This document shows, one piece after another, positions 6,989 through 15,016 of a DNA stretch of 33,344 nt (its first letter is position 1; each line of letters begins with the position of its first letter). The stretch comes from an uncultured Pseudomonadota bacterium (GTDB lineage: Bacteria; Desulfobacterota; Syntrophorhabdia; Syntrophorhabdales; Syntrophorhabdaceae). The notes below the pieces were generated by a model, which ran no database searches, was not told the origin of the DNA, and saw only the letters and a program-made list of their open reading frames with translations. The DNA lies in the NCBI GenBank assembly GCA_937862865.1, contig CALMFJ010000076.1, positions 1 through 33,344 of the forward strand. Reading direction: 5' to 3'. The position numbers and the translations under genes were made by a program.

Positions 6989-8335
6989 ATGAGTGACGAA
7001 AGGGTCACCAAGGAAGTATTGCTTGAAAAGGCGCGGAAACCCGCTCTCGATGCTATGAAAATGCATCCGTTCTATAAAGGAAAGATAGAGATGGTCCCGA
7101 AGTGTGTCGTGAGGGACGTCAATGACTTTGCGATCTGGTACACGCCGGGTGTTGCCGAACCGTGCAAGGCGATCAATAAAGACCCTGAAAAGGTTTTCGA
7201 ATACACGAACAAGGGGAACACGGTGGGCATCGTGACCGACGGGACGCGCGTTCTCGGCCTCGGTGACATCGGCCCGATGGCAGGACTGCCCGTCATGGAA
7301 GGAAAGGCGCTGCTGTTCAAGTATCTCGGCGGCGTCGACGCCTTCCCGATCTGCCTCGATACGAAAGACCCGGATGAGATAATACGGACCGTAAAATTGA
7401 TCGCTCCCGTGTTCGGCGGAATAAATCTCGAGGACATAGCGAGCCCGAAATGTTTTTATATACTGGAGAAATTACGGGCCGAATCGCCGATACCCGTCTG
7501 GCACGACGACCAGCAGGGCACGGCTGCCGTGACGCTCGCGGGCCTTGTCAACGCGCTTAAGATTGTCGGCAAGAAGATCGAAGACGCGAAGATCACGATG
7601 ATCGGCATAGGCGCCGCAAATGTCTGCATCGTCCGGATGCTGATCAAGGCCGGCGCGGACCCGAAGAAGATCATCGTTGTCGACAGCAAAGGCATTCTCA
7701 ACCGCAGGCGTGATGACATAAAGCCCGCCTATAAAGAGAAGCTTGAGCTTGCGCAGATGACGAACGGAGAAAACCGTGAGGGGGACACCGCTGCGGCGCT
7801 CAAGGGGCAGGATGTGCTGATCGCCCTGTCGAAGTCGGGGCCCGACGTTATCCGGAAAGACTGGGTGGCATCAATGGCTGACAACGCTATTGTGTTTGCC
7901 TGCGCCAACCCGATACCCGAGATGTGGCCGTGGGACGCAAAAGAGGCAGGCGCACGGATCGTGGCGACGGGCAGGAGTGATTTTCCGAACCAGGTAAACA
8001 ACTCGGTCGGCTTTCCGGCCATCTTCCGGGGCACCCTCGACGTTATGGCGCGCACGATAACGGATGAGATGTGTATCGCGGCCGCATACGAGCTTGCACG
8101 GTTCGCCGGGGACAAGGGGCTTGACGAGGACCATCTTCTTCCCACGATGAGCGAGTGGGAGGTTTTCCCGAGGGAAGCGGTCGCCGTCGCGAAAATGGCC
8201 ATGCAACAGGGAGTGGCGCGCCCGACGATAGACGAGAAGGAACTCTACAATATGGCCGCCGCGAAGATACGCAGGGCACAGGACGAACTGGGGCTTCTCA
8301 TGGAGAAGGGCATCATAGCACCTTACCAGGAATGA
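6989..8335 (+). CDS. NAD(P)-dependent malic enzyme (oxaloacetate-decarboxylating)
   Basis: A 448-residue enzyme interconverting malate with pyruvate and CO2, with NAD(P)H formed in the oxidative direction. It has the short bacterial architecture without the phosphotransacetylase-like C-terminal domain of MaeB. Visible elements are YTPGVAEPC from Y51, the catalytic lysine in EGKALLFKY (K106), metal ligands E148-D149 and D173-D174, and the nucleotide-binding GIGAAN at 206-211 followed by VDSKG at 231-235. The acidic/serine end of that strand does not settle NAD versus NADP. AAAGGAGAGG lies upstream of the ATG. The stop falls 11 bp before the fumarase alpha start, so fumarate-malate-pyruvate conversion is encoded in one unit. 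Confidence 0.94.
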   Translation: MSDERVTKEVLLEKARKPALDAMKMHPFYKGKIEMVPKCVVRDVNDFAIWYTPGVAEPCKAINKDPEKVFEYTNKGNTVGIVTDGTRVLGLGDIGPMAGLPVMEGKALLFKYLGGVDAFPICLDTKDPDEIIRTVKLIAPVFGGINLEDIASPKCFYILEKLRAESPIPVWHDDQQGTAAVTLAGLVNALKIVGKKIEDAKITMIGIGAANVCIVRMLIKAGADPKKIIVVDSKGILNRRRDDIKPAYKEKLELAQMTNGENREGDTAAALKGQDVLIALSKSGPDVIRKDWVASMADNAIVFACANPIPEMWPWDAKEAGARIVATGRSDFPNQVNNSVGFPAIFRGTLDVMARTITDEMCIAAAYELARFAGDKGLDEDHLLPTMSEWEVFPREAVAVAKMAMQQGVARPTIDEKELYNMAAAKIRRAQDELGLLMEKGIIAPYQE

Positions 8336-8346
8336 GGGATACCGGC

Positions 8347-9186
8347 ATGCGCGAGATCCATATCGACGATATCACTGCCGCGATCGAACGTCTTTTTATC
8401 GATGCGAACATCAACCTCTCCGGGAACATGTACACCGCTATCAAGGACGCGATAGACAGGGAAGCGTCGCCTGTCGGGAAAGAGGTGCTCCGGGAATTGC
8501 TCAGGAATGCCGATGTCGCGCGGGAAGAGAAGATGCCCATATGCCAGGATACGGGGCTCGCCGTGGCCTTCCTTGAGATCGGGCAGGACACCCATATCAC
8601 GGGCGGCGACTTGAGCGAGGCCGTCTCCGAAGGCGTCCGCCGCGCATACCGCAACGGCTATTTGAGAAAGTCGTGCTGCCACCCTTTTACGCGGAAGAAC
8701 ACGGGGGACAACACCCCTCCGATCGTTCATATAAAGATCGTACCCGGGGACAGGCTGAAGGTCACCGTTCTGCCGAAGGGAGGGGGAAGCGAAAATTATG
8801 GCGAGGTGCGCATGCTGACCCCATCGCAGGGCAAGGAGGGTGTCAGGGCGTTCATTCTTGAAATGGTCCGCAAGGGCGGGCCGAACCCGTGCCCCCCGAT
8901 CACGGTGGGCATCGGGATCGGCGGCAACTTTGAAATGTCCGCCCTTCTGTCCAAGGAGGCGCTCATGGTGCCCCCGGGCGAACGGAGCACCGATCCGGAA
9001 ATGGCCGACCTGGAACGGGAGATCCTCGAAGAGATAAACAGGACGGGCATCGGCCCGCAGGGGTACGGAGGCACCGTGACCGCGCTCGATGTCCACATAA
9101 AGATGGCGCCCTGCCATCTTGCGTCGTTGCCCGTGGCGGTCAACATCCAGTGCCACGCGCACAGGATGAAGGAGGCTGTCCTGTGA
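8347..9186 (+). CDS. Class I fumarate hydratase, alpha (N-terminal) subunit
   Basis: A 279-residue subunit of the two-protein, oxygen-sensitive 4Fe-4S fumarase that hydrates fumarate to malate. Typical family landmarks are present: ICQDTG near 62, [10 protein letters not shown] near 117, GGGSENYG near 144, GPNPCPP and GIGIGGNFE near 180-200, and [14 protein letters not shown] near 238. Cysteines in CQDTG and NPCPP are expected cluster ligands. I chose the ATG at 8347 because GAGGG sits eight bases upstream. An ATG at 8332 overlaps the malic enzyme stop (ATGA) and would add five residues. Tartrate dehydratase alpha (TtdA) is the close alternative; the malic enzyme context favours fumarase. Confidence 0.92.
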   Translation: MREIHIDDITAAIERLFIDANINLSGNMYTAIKDAIDREASPVGKEVLRELLRNADVAREEKMPICQDTGLAVAFLEIGQDTHITGGDLSEAVSEGVRRAYRNGYLRKSCCHPFTRKNTGDNTPPIVHIKIVPGDRLKVTVLPKGGGSENYGEVRMLTPSQGKEGVRAFILEMVRKGGPNPCPPITVGIGIGGNFEMSALLSKEALMVPPGERSTDPEMADLEREILEEINRTGIGPQGYGGTVTALDVHIKMAPCHLASLPVAVNIQCHAHRMKEAVL

Positions 9187-9755
9187 CAGGCATACCGGGA
9201 AACGACGCGGTAAGAAGGATCGGGACTCCGCTCATGGATGCCGTTGTGGGTTCTCTGAAGGCGGGAGACAAGGTGCTGCTCTCCGGTTTTATCTACACGG
9301 CGAGGGACGCCGCGCACAAGCGTTTTTCGGAGGCCCTTGCCGCAGGGAAGGAGCTGCCGTTCGACATAAAGGGACAGGTGATCTACTATTGCGGCCCCGC
9401 CCCCGCACCACCGGGGAGGGTCATCGGGTCCTGCGGCCCGACCACCAGCTCGCGCATGGATTCGTATGCGCCGGGGTTGATATCTCTCGGCCTCGGGGGT
9501 ATGATAGGGAAAGGTAAACGCTCTGATCAGGTAAAGCAGGCGCTGATAGAACACAGGGCGGTCTACTTCGGAGCGACAGGAGGGGCCGGAGCGCTTTTAG
9601 CGCGTGCGGTTGTCGCTGCGGATGTGATCGCCTACGAGGACCTCGGGCCCGAAGCTGTCGTGAGGCTTGAAGTGAGGGATATGCCGCTTTTCGTCATTAA
9701 TGACATTTTCGGAAACGATCTCTACGAGGCCGGTACAGAACGTTACAGGCGGTGA
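9183..9755 (+). CDS. Class I fumarate hydratase, beta (C-terminal) subunit
   Basis: A 190-residue partner of the alpha subunit, equivalent to the C-terminal domain of single-chain class I fumarases. It contains [17 protein letters not shown], the YYCGPAP segment, the GPTTSSRMD motif and the GLGGMIGKG loop, all characteristic of the family. The GTG at 9183 overlaps the alpha stop by 4 bp (GTGA) and has an excellent AAGGAGG seven bases upstream, so the two subunits are probably co-translated. The gene is followed 64 bp later by the inositol-phosphate synthase gene with no clear terminator. Confidence 0.93.
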   Translation: MTGIPGNDAVRRIGTPLMDAVVGSLKAGDKVLLSGFIYTARDAAHKRFSEALAAGKELPFDIKGQVIYYCGPAPAPPGRVIGSCGPTTSSRMDSYAPGLISLGLGGMIGKGKRSDQVKQALIEHRAVYFGATGGAGALLARAVVAADVIAYEDLGPEAVVRLEVRDMPLFVINDIFGNDLYEAGTERYRR

Positions 9756-9819
9756 GACCCGTGTTTAAGGGGTTTTTGGGATATGAATTCGAAGAGAACG
9801 ATTGATATAAGGAGATGCG

Positions 9820-10911
9820 ATGCCTGAGATCCGTGTTGCGATTGCCGGTGTGGGGAACTGTGCGAGCTCGCTGGTACAGGGGATCTTCTATTACGCCCGG
9901 CAGAACCGGGACGCCGTCGGGCTTATGCATCCTGACATCTGCGGGTACGGTCCCGGGGACATAAAGATCGTCGCGGCTTTTGATATCGACGAGCGTAAGG
10001 TGGGCAAACCTCTTGAAGAGGCCATATTCGCACCGCCGAATTGCACGAAGACCATTGAACCCAAAATCCCGGCGACCGGGGTCTCCGTTCTCATGGGCCA
10101 CGTTCTCGACGGCGTGGCGCCCCATATGAAGCAGTTCCCGCCGGAGCGCACCTTCGTCGTATCCCGTGCCGAACCGGTCAATGTCGCGGCCGTGCTTGAG
10201 GAGTGCAAGGCCGACATCCTGGTCAACTACCTTCCCGTGGGGTCCGAAGAGGCGGCGCGCTTTTATGCGGAGGCGTGCCTTGAAAAAGGCGTGAGCCTGA
10301 TCAACTGCATCCCTGTTTTTATCGCCTCTGACACGTCATGGGCGAAACGGTTCGAAGAAAAGGGCATCCCGGTCATCGGCGACGATGTGAAATCCCAGAT
10401 CGGGGCGACCATCATCCACAGGACGCTTGCAAAGCTCTTCAACGACCGGGGTGTGAAGCTCGACAACACGTACCAGCTCAATACCGGCGGCAACACTGAT
10501 TTTCTCAACATGCTGAACCGGGAGAGGCTGACGTCGAAAAAGATATCGAAGACCGAGGCGGTCCAGTCGAATATCGACGTGCCGATCCCGGCGGACAACA
10601 TCCATATCGGCCCGTCCGATTACGTTCCCTGGCAGAGGGACAACAAGGTCTGTTTCATGCGGCTCGAGGGCAGGATATTCGGTGACATCCCGATCAACTG
10701 TGAGCTGAGGCTCTCCGTCGAGGACTCGCCGAACAGCGGCGGATGCATCATCGATGCGGTACGGTGCTGCAAGGTCGCGCGCGACAGGGGGACAGGCGGT
10801 GCCCTGGAGTCGATATCCGCATACACGATGAAACACCCGATCAGGCAATTTTCCGACGAAACAGCCCGCGCCATGGTCGAGGAGTTTATCCGGGGCGAAA
10901 GATCCCGGTAG
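9820..10911 (+). CDS. ino1: Inositol-3-phosphate synthase (INO1 type)
   Basis: A 363-residue enzyme of the archaeal/actinobacterial-length INO1 class, which cyclises glucose 6-phosphate to inositol phosphate using bound NAD. The N-terminal AIAGVGNCASSLVQG is the Rossmann binding loop. FDIDERKVGKPL, VNYLPVGSEEAARFYAEA, the lysine-containing GDDVKSQIGATI and the LNTGGNTDFLNM segments are family hallmarks. AAGGAG lies six bases before the ATG. The next gene begins one base after the stop and encodes a CDP-alcohol transferase, so inositol phosphate is probably used for a phospholipid or a phosphodiester solute. Confidence 0.95.
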   Translation: MPEIRVAIAGVGNCASSLVQGIFYYARQNRDAVGLMHPDICGYGPGDIKIVAAFDIDERKVGKPLEEAIFAPPNCTKTIEPKIPATGVSVLMGHVLDGVAPHMKQFPPERTFVVSRAEPVNVAAVLEECKADILVNYLPVGSEEAARFYAEACLEKGVSLINCIPVFIASDTSWAKRFEEKGIPVIGDDVKSQIGATIIHRTLAKLFNDRGVKLDNTYQLNTGGNTDFLNMLNRERLTSKKISKTEAVQSNIDVPIPADNIHIGPSDYVPWQRDNKVCFMRLEGRIFGDIPINCELRLSVEDSPNSGGCIIDAVRCCKVARDRGTGGALESISAYTMKHPIRQFSDETARAMVEEFIRGERSR

Positions 10912-10912
10912 G

Positions 10913-11521
10913 GTGCCGCAGGTGATTGGCCCAAAGATCGGTCACCGGCTGGATCCCGTCATTGTTTCCCTGTGCCGCTTTATCCTTAAGAGCAAGGTCA
11001 TTTCACCGAATGTCATCAGCGTGACGGGCACCCTGTTCGGTTGTCTCTGCGCCCTCCTCGTCTTTTTCGAGCACCCCGTAGCGGGAGCTGTCTCACTTCT
11101 CATCGCAGGTTTTCTCGATATCCTTGACGGGGCGGTCGCACGCTCGTCGGGCCGGGTGACACGGTTCGGGGGCTTCTTCGATTCCGTCCTCGACCGGTAC
11201 ACGGACCTCGCGGTCATGGGGGCCATCATGCTGGTCTACATGCGCCACAACGAAATGGGGTACGCATTGACCGGTTTTGTAGCCGTCATCGGCACAGCCC
11301 TCATACCTTACGCACGCGCCCGCGCCGAAGCCGCATCCGTCCAATGCAAGACCGGCCTCCTCGAGCGCCCCGAACGCACCGTCCTCATCCTCATCGGCCT
11401 GTTCATCCCGTTTTTGTTGAATTATGTCGTGATTGTTCTAGCGGTCTTGACGCACGTAACGGTCATTCAGAGGATCGTGCATGTGTGGAGGGAAACAAAG
11501 AAATTAGACCGTAAGGGCTGA
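10913..11521 (+). CDS. CDP-alcohol phosphatidyltransferase, probable inositol-phosphate acceptor
   Basis: A 202-residue membrane enzyme with a perfect CDP-alcohol signature D69-x2-D72-G73-x2-A76-R77-x8-G86-x3-D90-x3-D94, and about five to six membrane helices. It transfers a phosphatidyl (or similar) group from a CDP-activated donor to an alcohol. Direct linkage to inositol-phosphate synthase suggests phosphatidylinositol-phosphate synthase activity, or less likely a step in di-myo-inositol phosphate formation. Phosphatidylglycerophosphate synthase is an alternative if the linkage is coincidental. The start is GTG at 10913, one base after the previous stop. A GTG at 10922 with AGGG eight bases upstream is also credible. 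Confidence 0.87.
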   Translation: MPQVIGPKIGHRLDPVIVSLCRFILKSKVISPNVISVTGTLFGCLCALLVFFEHPVAGAVSLLIAGFLDILDGAVARSSGRVTRFGGFFDSVLDRYTDLAVMGAIMLVYMRHNEMGYALTGFVAVIGTALIPYARARAEAASVQCKTGLLERPERTVLILIGLFIPFLLNYVVIVLAVLTHVTVIQRIVHVWRETKKLDRKG

Positions 11522-11591
11522 TGGCACAATAAACGATCACCACCCCCGTCATCCAGAACCGTCCTCTGCATTTCCGGGTGCATCCTGCCAT

Positions 11592-11622
11592 CGTCATCCC
11601 GGCGCTTGACGCCGGAATGACG
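11592..11622. repeat. Palindromic repeat, single copy of the 113-249 arm
   Basis: CGTCATCCCGGCG and CGCCGGAATGACG flank the loop CTTGA, giving a 13-bp stem with one mismatch. It matches the arms of the element near the left end of the window. It lies between the convergent CDP-alcohol transferase and ispG genes and could stop transcription from either side, although no T-tract follows. Confidence 0.75.
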
Positions 11623-11646
11623 GCCGCGAGGGGACTCACGATCCGA

Positions 11647-12708
11647 TCATTTATTAATCATATTAAAGATCTCTTCCTTCAATATATTCTTCGCCATCTC
11701 CTTCGGTATCCCCGACTTGATCACTGTGCCTTTTTTAAAGAGCATTGCGCTCGTTGCGCCGAAAGCGAGGCCTATGTCGGCTTCCCGCGCTTCACCGGGG
11801 CCGTTGACCTCGCAGCCCATGATGGCGACGTCGAGGTGGGCGTCAAATTCAGCGATCTCGTTTTCGAATTCCTCGACGATCTCGGCGAGGTTTGTCTTCG
11901 TCCGACCGCACGTGGGGCAGGAGATGATGTTTATTCCGCGTTTTCTTAGACCGAGGCCCCTGAGGATATGATACCCGGCGATGACCTCCAAAACGGGGTT
12001 GCCTGTGAGCGATACCCGGATGGTGTCGCCGATCCCTTCGTGAAGAAGGATGCCGATACCGATCGCCGACTTGATCGCGCCGGAGAAAACAGGGCCCGCC
12101 TCGGTTATCCCGACATGGAGGGGGTAATCGGAGCGTTTGGAGAATTTTTTGTATGCGGTGATGGTTTCCTGTATGTCGGACGCCTTGAGGGACACCTTGA
12201 TCTCCGTCCAGCCGACATCTTCAAAGAGCGCGATGTGATACAGGGCGCTTTCGACCATCGCATCGGCGTTCGGCCTTGGGTGGTCCTTCAGGACGCGCTT
12301 CTCAATGGACCCGGTGTTCATCCCGAGGCGGACCGGCGTTTTCGTATCCCGCGCCATGACGGCAACTTCTTTGACCTTCCGCAGGTTATTTATCGTACCG
12401 GGATTTATCCGGATGCCGTCGATGCCGAGTTCCATCGCCTTGAGCGCGATCTTATGATTGAAATGAATGTCGCCGATGATGGGAACGTCCACTTCCTTTT
12501 TAAGGAAAGGGATGATCTTGCACGTCTCTTCCTGGGGAAGAGCTATCCGCACGAGTTCACATCCCGCCTTCTTCAGTTCCCGGGTCTGTGTCAGCGTCTC
12601 GTTGAAATTTTCCGGGTTTGTCTTCAGCATCGACTGAACGACGATAGGGGCCCCGCCCCCTATGGGCACCCCGCCGACCTTGATCGGCCTTGTTTTTTTT
12701 CTTTTCAT
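11647..12708 (-). CDS. ispG: 4-hydroxy-3-methylbut-2-enyl diphosphate synthase (flavodoxin/ferredoxin)
   Basis: The seventh enzyme of the MEP isoprenoid pathway, a 4Fe-4S reductase that opens the cyclic diphosphate MEcPP. At 353 residues it is the compact bacterial form without the plant insert. The N-terminal VGGVPIGGGAPIVVQSM, the cluster ligand region SCPTCGRTKTNL, and the C-terminal CEVNGPGEAREADIG motif are all visible. I chose the ATG at 12708, with GAGGA eight bases upstream, over a GTG at 12714 that is too close to that ribosome site. The gene stands alone, convergent with the inositol genes and divergent from a small membrane protein. Confidence 0.97.
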   Translation of the reverse strand: MKRKKTRPIKVGGVPIGGGAPIVVQSMLKTNPENFNETLTQTRELKKAGCELVRIALPQEETCKIIPFLKKEVDVPIIGDIHFNHKIALKAMELGIDGIRINPGTINNLRKVKEVAVMARDTKTPVRLGMNTGSIEKRVLKDHPRPNADAMVESALYHIALFEDVGWTEIKVSLKASDIQETITAYKKFSKRSDYPLHVGITEAGPVFSGAIKSAIGIGILLHEGIGDTIRVSLTGNPVLEVIAGYHILRGLGLRKRGINIISCPTCGRTKTNLAEIVEEFENEIAEFDAHLDVAIMGCEVNGPGEAREADIGLAFGATSAMLFKKGTVIKSGIPKEMAKNILKEEIFNMINK

Positions 12709-12746
12709 TCTCACTGTCCTCGATTGAAGTGACGGAAACCTTGGTT

Positions 12747-12775
12747 ATCTTATCCCGTGCCAATAAGGTTGTCAA
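12747..12775 (-). promoter_or_regulatory. Promoter of ispG
   Basis: Minus strand TTGACA (12770-12775), 17-bp spacer, TAAGAT (12747-12752). The predicted start near 12740 leaves a leader of about 32 nt. Confidence 0.6.
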
Positions 12776-12777
12776 AC

Positions 12778-12872
12778 AGGTAATAGGTAATAGGCGATAG
12801 GGAAAGCTGTATTGGTTCCCATCACCCATCACCCATCACCGGGTTTTTTTCTGTAGCCCATAGCCCATAGCC
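12778..12872. repeat. Three heptamer arrays in the ispG / small membrane protein spacer
   Basis: AGGTAAT twice, then AGGCGAT and AGGGAAA (12778-12805); CCCATCA three times (12818-12838); TGTAGCC and then CATAGCC twice (12852-12872). All have a 7-bp period. GGCGATAGGG and CCCATAGCC are roughly complementary, so a degenerate hairpin is possible. Confidence 0.8.
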
Positions 12873-12894
12873 TGCATTTCTGCACTGAATTGAT

Positions 12895-12923
12895 TTGCTC
12901 TCATCCAGCCGACCTGATATATT
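12895..12923 (+). promoter_or_regulatory. Promoter placing the start of transcription at the ATG of the small membrane protein
   Basis: TTGCTC (12895-12900), 17-bp spacer, TATATT (12918-12923). Transcription would start around 12930, only a few bases before the ATG at 12933. Confidence 0.5.
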
Positions 12924-12932
12924 GTGAAACGC

Positions 12933-13268
12933 ATGAAGCCGGAAAAGAAAAAAGGCATTTTGCTCATCGTGATAGGCCTGTGCATCCCTCTTTTTGCCCT
13001 GCCGTTCGTCTCGGGTTTCGATATGAGCAAGGGTTTTATGGACAACTTCTACAATACGGGGATCAGGATAACGAAAGACACAGGCCAAACCGCTCCGGTC
13101 GCGAAGATCTCTCCCGCCGGCAGTTCGAAAAACCCTCTGGACCTGAAGAAAATGCGGATCGAAAAGATCCCCTACAGGTTCTTTTTCGTTCCGGCCATCT
13201 TTCTGATCTATGTCGGGATCGTTATGATAGACAGGGCCCGGACAAAATCTTCCGGCCAAGAAACCTGA
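12933..13268 (+). CDS. Small two-helix membrane protein of unknown function
   Basis: A 111-residue protein I do not recognise. A basic start (MKPEKKK-type) precedes a hydrophobic helix at about 8-27. A polar, probably extracytoplasmic stretch of about 50 residues follows, then a second helix at about 80-98 and a short charged tail. No ribosome site precedes the ATG, and the candidate promoter would give a leader of only a few bases. A GTG at 12924 would lie upstream of that transcription start. It precedes the sodium-pump decarboxylase genes but is separated from them by 181 bp, so a shared role is not established. Confidence 0.6.
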   Translation: MKPEKKKGILLIVIGLCIPLFALPFVSGFDMSKGFMDNFYNTGIRITKDTGQTAPVAKISPAGSSKNPLDLKKMRIEKIPYRFFFVPAIFLIYVGIVMIDRARTKSSGQET

Positions 13269-13359
13269 ATGTAAACAAGGGATTCCCGCAATGTCCCTAT
13301 CAAAAAGCAGTAACGGCAAAAAAATAATGCACATTAATGTATTTTGTTAACTATTTCAC

Positions 13360-13386
13360 TTGACTATAGTCGAGGGGTGGGATAAT
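13360..13386 (+). promoter_or_regulatory. Candidate promoter of the decarboxylase gamma-beta genes
   Basis: TTGACT (13360-13365), 15-bp spacer, GATAAT (13381-13386). An overlapping alternative is TTGTTA (13344-13349) with TATAGT (13365-13370), also with a 15-bp spacer. Both spacers are short. Confidence 0.35.
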
Positions 13387-13449
13387 TTCTTACAGCAATT
13401 TCAGGACCTTTATTATCACATCTCAATACGCAGCCAGGAGGACAGGTAT

Positions 13450-13587
13450 ATGATGGACAAATGGACCTTTGGCTTTACAATGGTTGTTGTCGGCATGGGC
13501 GGAACGATCTGTACCCTCATAGTGTTCAGCCTCATAATGTCTGCACTGAAGAAGGTGTTTCCGTACAAAAAAGAAGAAGACAATTAA
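13450..13587 (+). CDS. Sodium-pump decarboxylase gamma-like small membrane subunit
   Basis: A 45-residue protein with one membrane helix (about residues 8-30) and a lysine/glutamate tail. Its size and its position 15 bp upstream of the beta subunit match the OadG/MmdD-like gamma subunit that holds the carboxyltransferase to the membrane pump. It is much shorter than typical OadG (~80 residues), lacking the long proline/alanine-rich and metal-binding tail. The ATG at 13450 has AGGAGG eight bases upstream, which excludes the longer frame from 13360. Identification rests mainly on context. Confidence 0.7.
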   Translation: MMDKWTFGFTMVVVGMGGTICTLIVFSLIMSALKKVFPYKKEEDN

Positions 13588-13602
13588 AGGGAGGACGAGG
13601 GT

Positions 13603-14745
13603 ATGTTTCTTGATTCCGTAATGAGTGGCTTAAACGGGTTGATAGCTGGTTTCGCAAACATGCACTGGTCGAATCCGGTCATGATGCTTATCGGTTGCCT
13701 GCTGTTGTACCTTGGTATAAAGAAGGACTGTGAGCCGTTGCTCCTGCTCCCGATAGGGTTCGGGTGTATACTTGTTAACGTACCTCTCGCGGGCCTGATG
13801 GACAAAGAGGGTTTCCTGCGCATAATCTACGATGCCGGTGTTATCACGGAACTTTTCCCGCTGTTCATATTCGTCGGTATCGGTGCAATGACGGATTTCG
13901 GGCCGGTGCTCGAGAACCCGTATACTTTTCTCCTTGGCGCGGCGGGGCAGTTCGGTATCTTTATTACCCTGCTTCTTGCGCTGGCAATCGGGTTCCCTTA
14001 TAAAGATGCCGTTACGATCGGTATTATCGGTGCATGCGACGGTCCCACCGTCATATATGTCGCGTCGCAGTACGCCCAGCATCTGCTAGGGCCCGTGACA
14101 GTTGCGGCGTACTCGTACATGGCCCTTGTGCCCGTGCTTCAGCCGCCTATCATGAAAATGCTGACGACGAACAAGGAAAAGGTCGTTGTCATGAAAACAC
14201 ATGCAAAGACCGTTTCCAAGACGACCAAGATGCTTTTCCCCATAGTCATCACGATCATCGGCGGCTGTATAGCACCGAAGGGCCTGCCCCTTCTCGCGAC
14301 GATCATGCTCGGCAACCTCATGAAGGAGTCGGGTGTTGTCGGCCGTCTGACAAGCGCTGCAGAAAATGAAATAGCCAACATCGTCACGCTTCTCCTCGGT
14401 CTGGCGATCGGGGCGACAATGAGCGGCCCTGTCTTCGTTCAGCCGAAGACGCTCATCATCCTTGTCCTGGGCCTTCTGGCAATATGTCTTGATACCGTGT
14501 TCGGCGTTCTTTTCGGAAAGGTCCTCTACATTGTCACCGGCGGGAAGGTCAATCCTCTCATCGGTGCGGCCGGCATCTCGGCGTTCCCGATGTCGGCGAG
14601 GGTCGTTCAGAAGGAAGGTATGAAATATAACAAGAGGAACTACCTGCTCATGCACGCCATGGGCGCGAACGCAGGCGGGCAGGTCGGTTCCGTTATGGCC
14701 GCAGCGGTTATGCTGTCGGTGCTTAATGGAATGGGAATTATATAG
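13603..14745 (+). CDS. oadB: Na+-translocating decarboxylase, beta subunit (OadB/GcdB/MmdB)
   Basis: A 380-residue, roughly nine-helix membrane pump that decarboxylates carboxybiotin and exports Na+. The key motif GACDGPT carries D146, equivalent to the essential aspartate in the GGADGPT motif of Klebsiella OadB. The second conserved block GISAFPMSARVVQ and the C-terminal GANAGGQVGSVMAA are also present. GGGAGG precedes the ATG. No alpha carboxyltransferase or biotin carrier lies in the window, so the substrate (oxaloacetate, methylmalonyl-CoA, glutaconyl-CoA or malonate) cannot be assigned. Malic enzyme and fumarase nearby make C4 acids possible. A strong terminator follows. Confidence 0.94.
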   Translation: MFLDSVMSGLNGLIAGFANMHWSNPVMMLIGCLLLYLGIKKDCEPLLLLPIGFGCILVNVPLAGLMDKEGFLRIIYDAGVITELFPLFIFVGIGAMTDFGPVLENPYTFLLGAAGQFGIFITLLLALAIGFPYKDAVTIGIIGACDGPTVIYVASQYAQHLLGPVTVAAYSYMALVPVLQPPIMKMLTTNKEKVVVMKTHAKTVSKTTKMLFPIVITIIGGCIAPKGLPLLATIMLGNLMKESGVVGRLTSAAENEIANIVTLLLGLAIGATMSGPVFVQPKTLIILVLGLLAICLDTVFGVLFGKVLYIVTGGKVNPLIGAAGISAFPMSARVVQKEGMKYNKRNYLLMHAMGANAGGQVGSVMAAAVMLSVLNGMGII

Positions 14746-14749
14746 AGAC

Positions 14750-14797
14750 AGGCGATAGGCCATGGGCAATGGGAAAACCACCAATGGCCTGTGAAAC
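14750..14797. repeat. Heptamer-type repeat downstream of oadB
   Basis: AGGCGAT, AGGCCAT, GGGCAAT and GGGAAAA (14750-14777) keep a 7-bp period. They share the AGGCGAT unit with the array at 12778-12805. ATGGCCT (near 14784-14790) pairs with AGGCCAT to close a hairpin. Confidence 0.6.
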
Positions 14798-14812
14798 GCG
14801 ATGAATCTTTTA

Positions 14813-14847
14813 GGGTCGGACGGGCAGCTGTCCGACCCCGTTTTTTT
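14813..14847 (+). terminator. Intrinsic terminator of the decarboxylase genes
   Basis: GGGTCGGAC (14813-14821) pairs with GTCCGACCC (14830-14838) over an 8-nt loop, and seven Ts follow from 14841. Confidence 0.92.
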
Positions 14848-14872
14848 GTTGAAGAGACCTTAAGGAATAGGC

Positions 14873-14900
14873 TTGCACAACGTGTTTAACTTGGTATACA
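14873..14900 (+). promoter_or_regulatory. Promoter of the transporter / kinase-like gene pair
   Basis: TTGCAC (14873-14878), 16-bp spacer, TATACA (14895-14900). The predicted start near 14907 gives a leader of about 110 nt that contains a terminator-like hairpin. Confidence 0.5.
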
Positions 14901-14960
14901 CTAGGGCAGTGGCAGGACAGGGGAAAATAAGGGGCATTTTCTTTCACTAAAATTGGGTAG

Positions 14961-14985
14961 AAGGGCGCTTGTCGCCCTTTTTTTT
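14961..14985 (+). terminator. Terminator-like hairpin in the transporter leader (possible attenuator)
   Basis: AAGGGCG (14961-14967), loop CTTGT, CGCCCTT (14973-14979) and a run of eight Ts. It ends about 31 bp before the transporter ATG. AAGGGGC at 14929-14935 could pair instead with the GCCCTT half, giving an alternative antiterminator fold. Confidence 0.7.
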
Positions 14986-15016
14986 CGGGGTAATATTTCA
15001 AAAGGGGGTTCGGTGT

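Noticed and set aside
13360-13587. A 75-residue version of the gamma-like subunit
   Set aside because: The upstream part overlaps the promoter candidate, and the ATG at 13450 has a strong ribosome site; the shorter 45-residue form is preferred.
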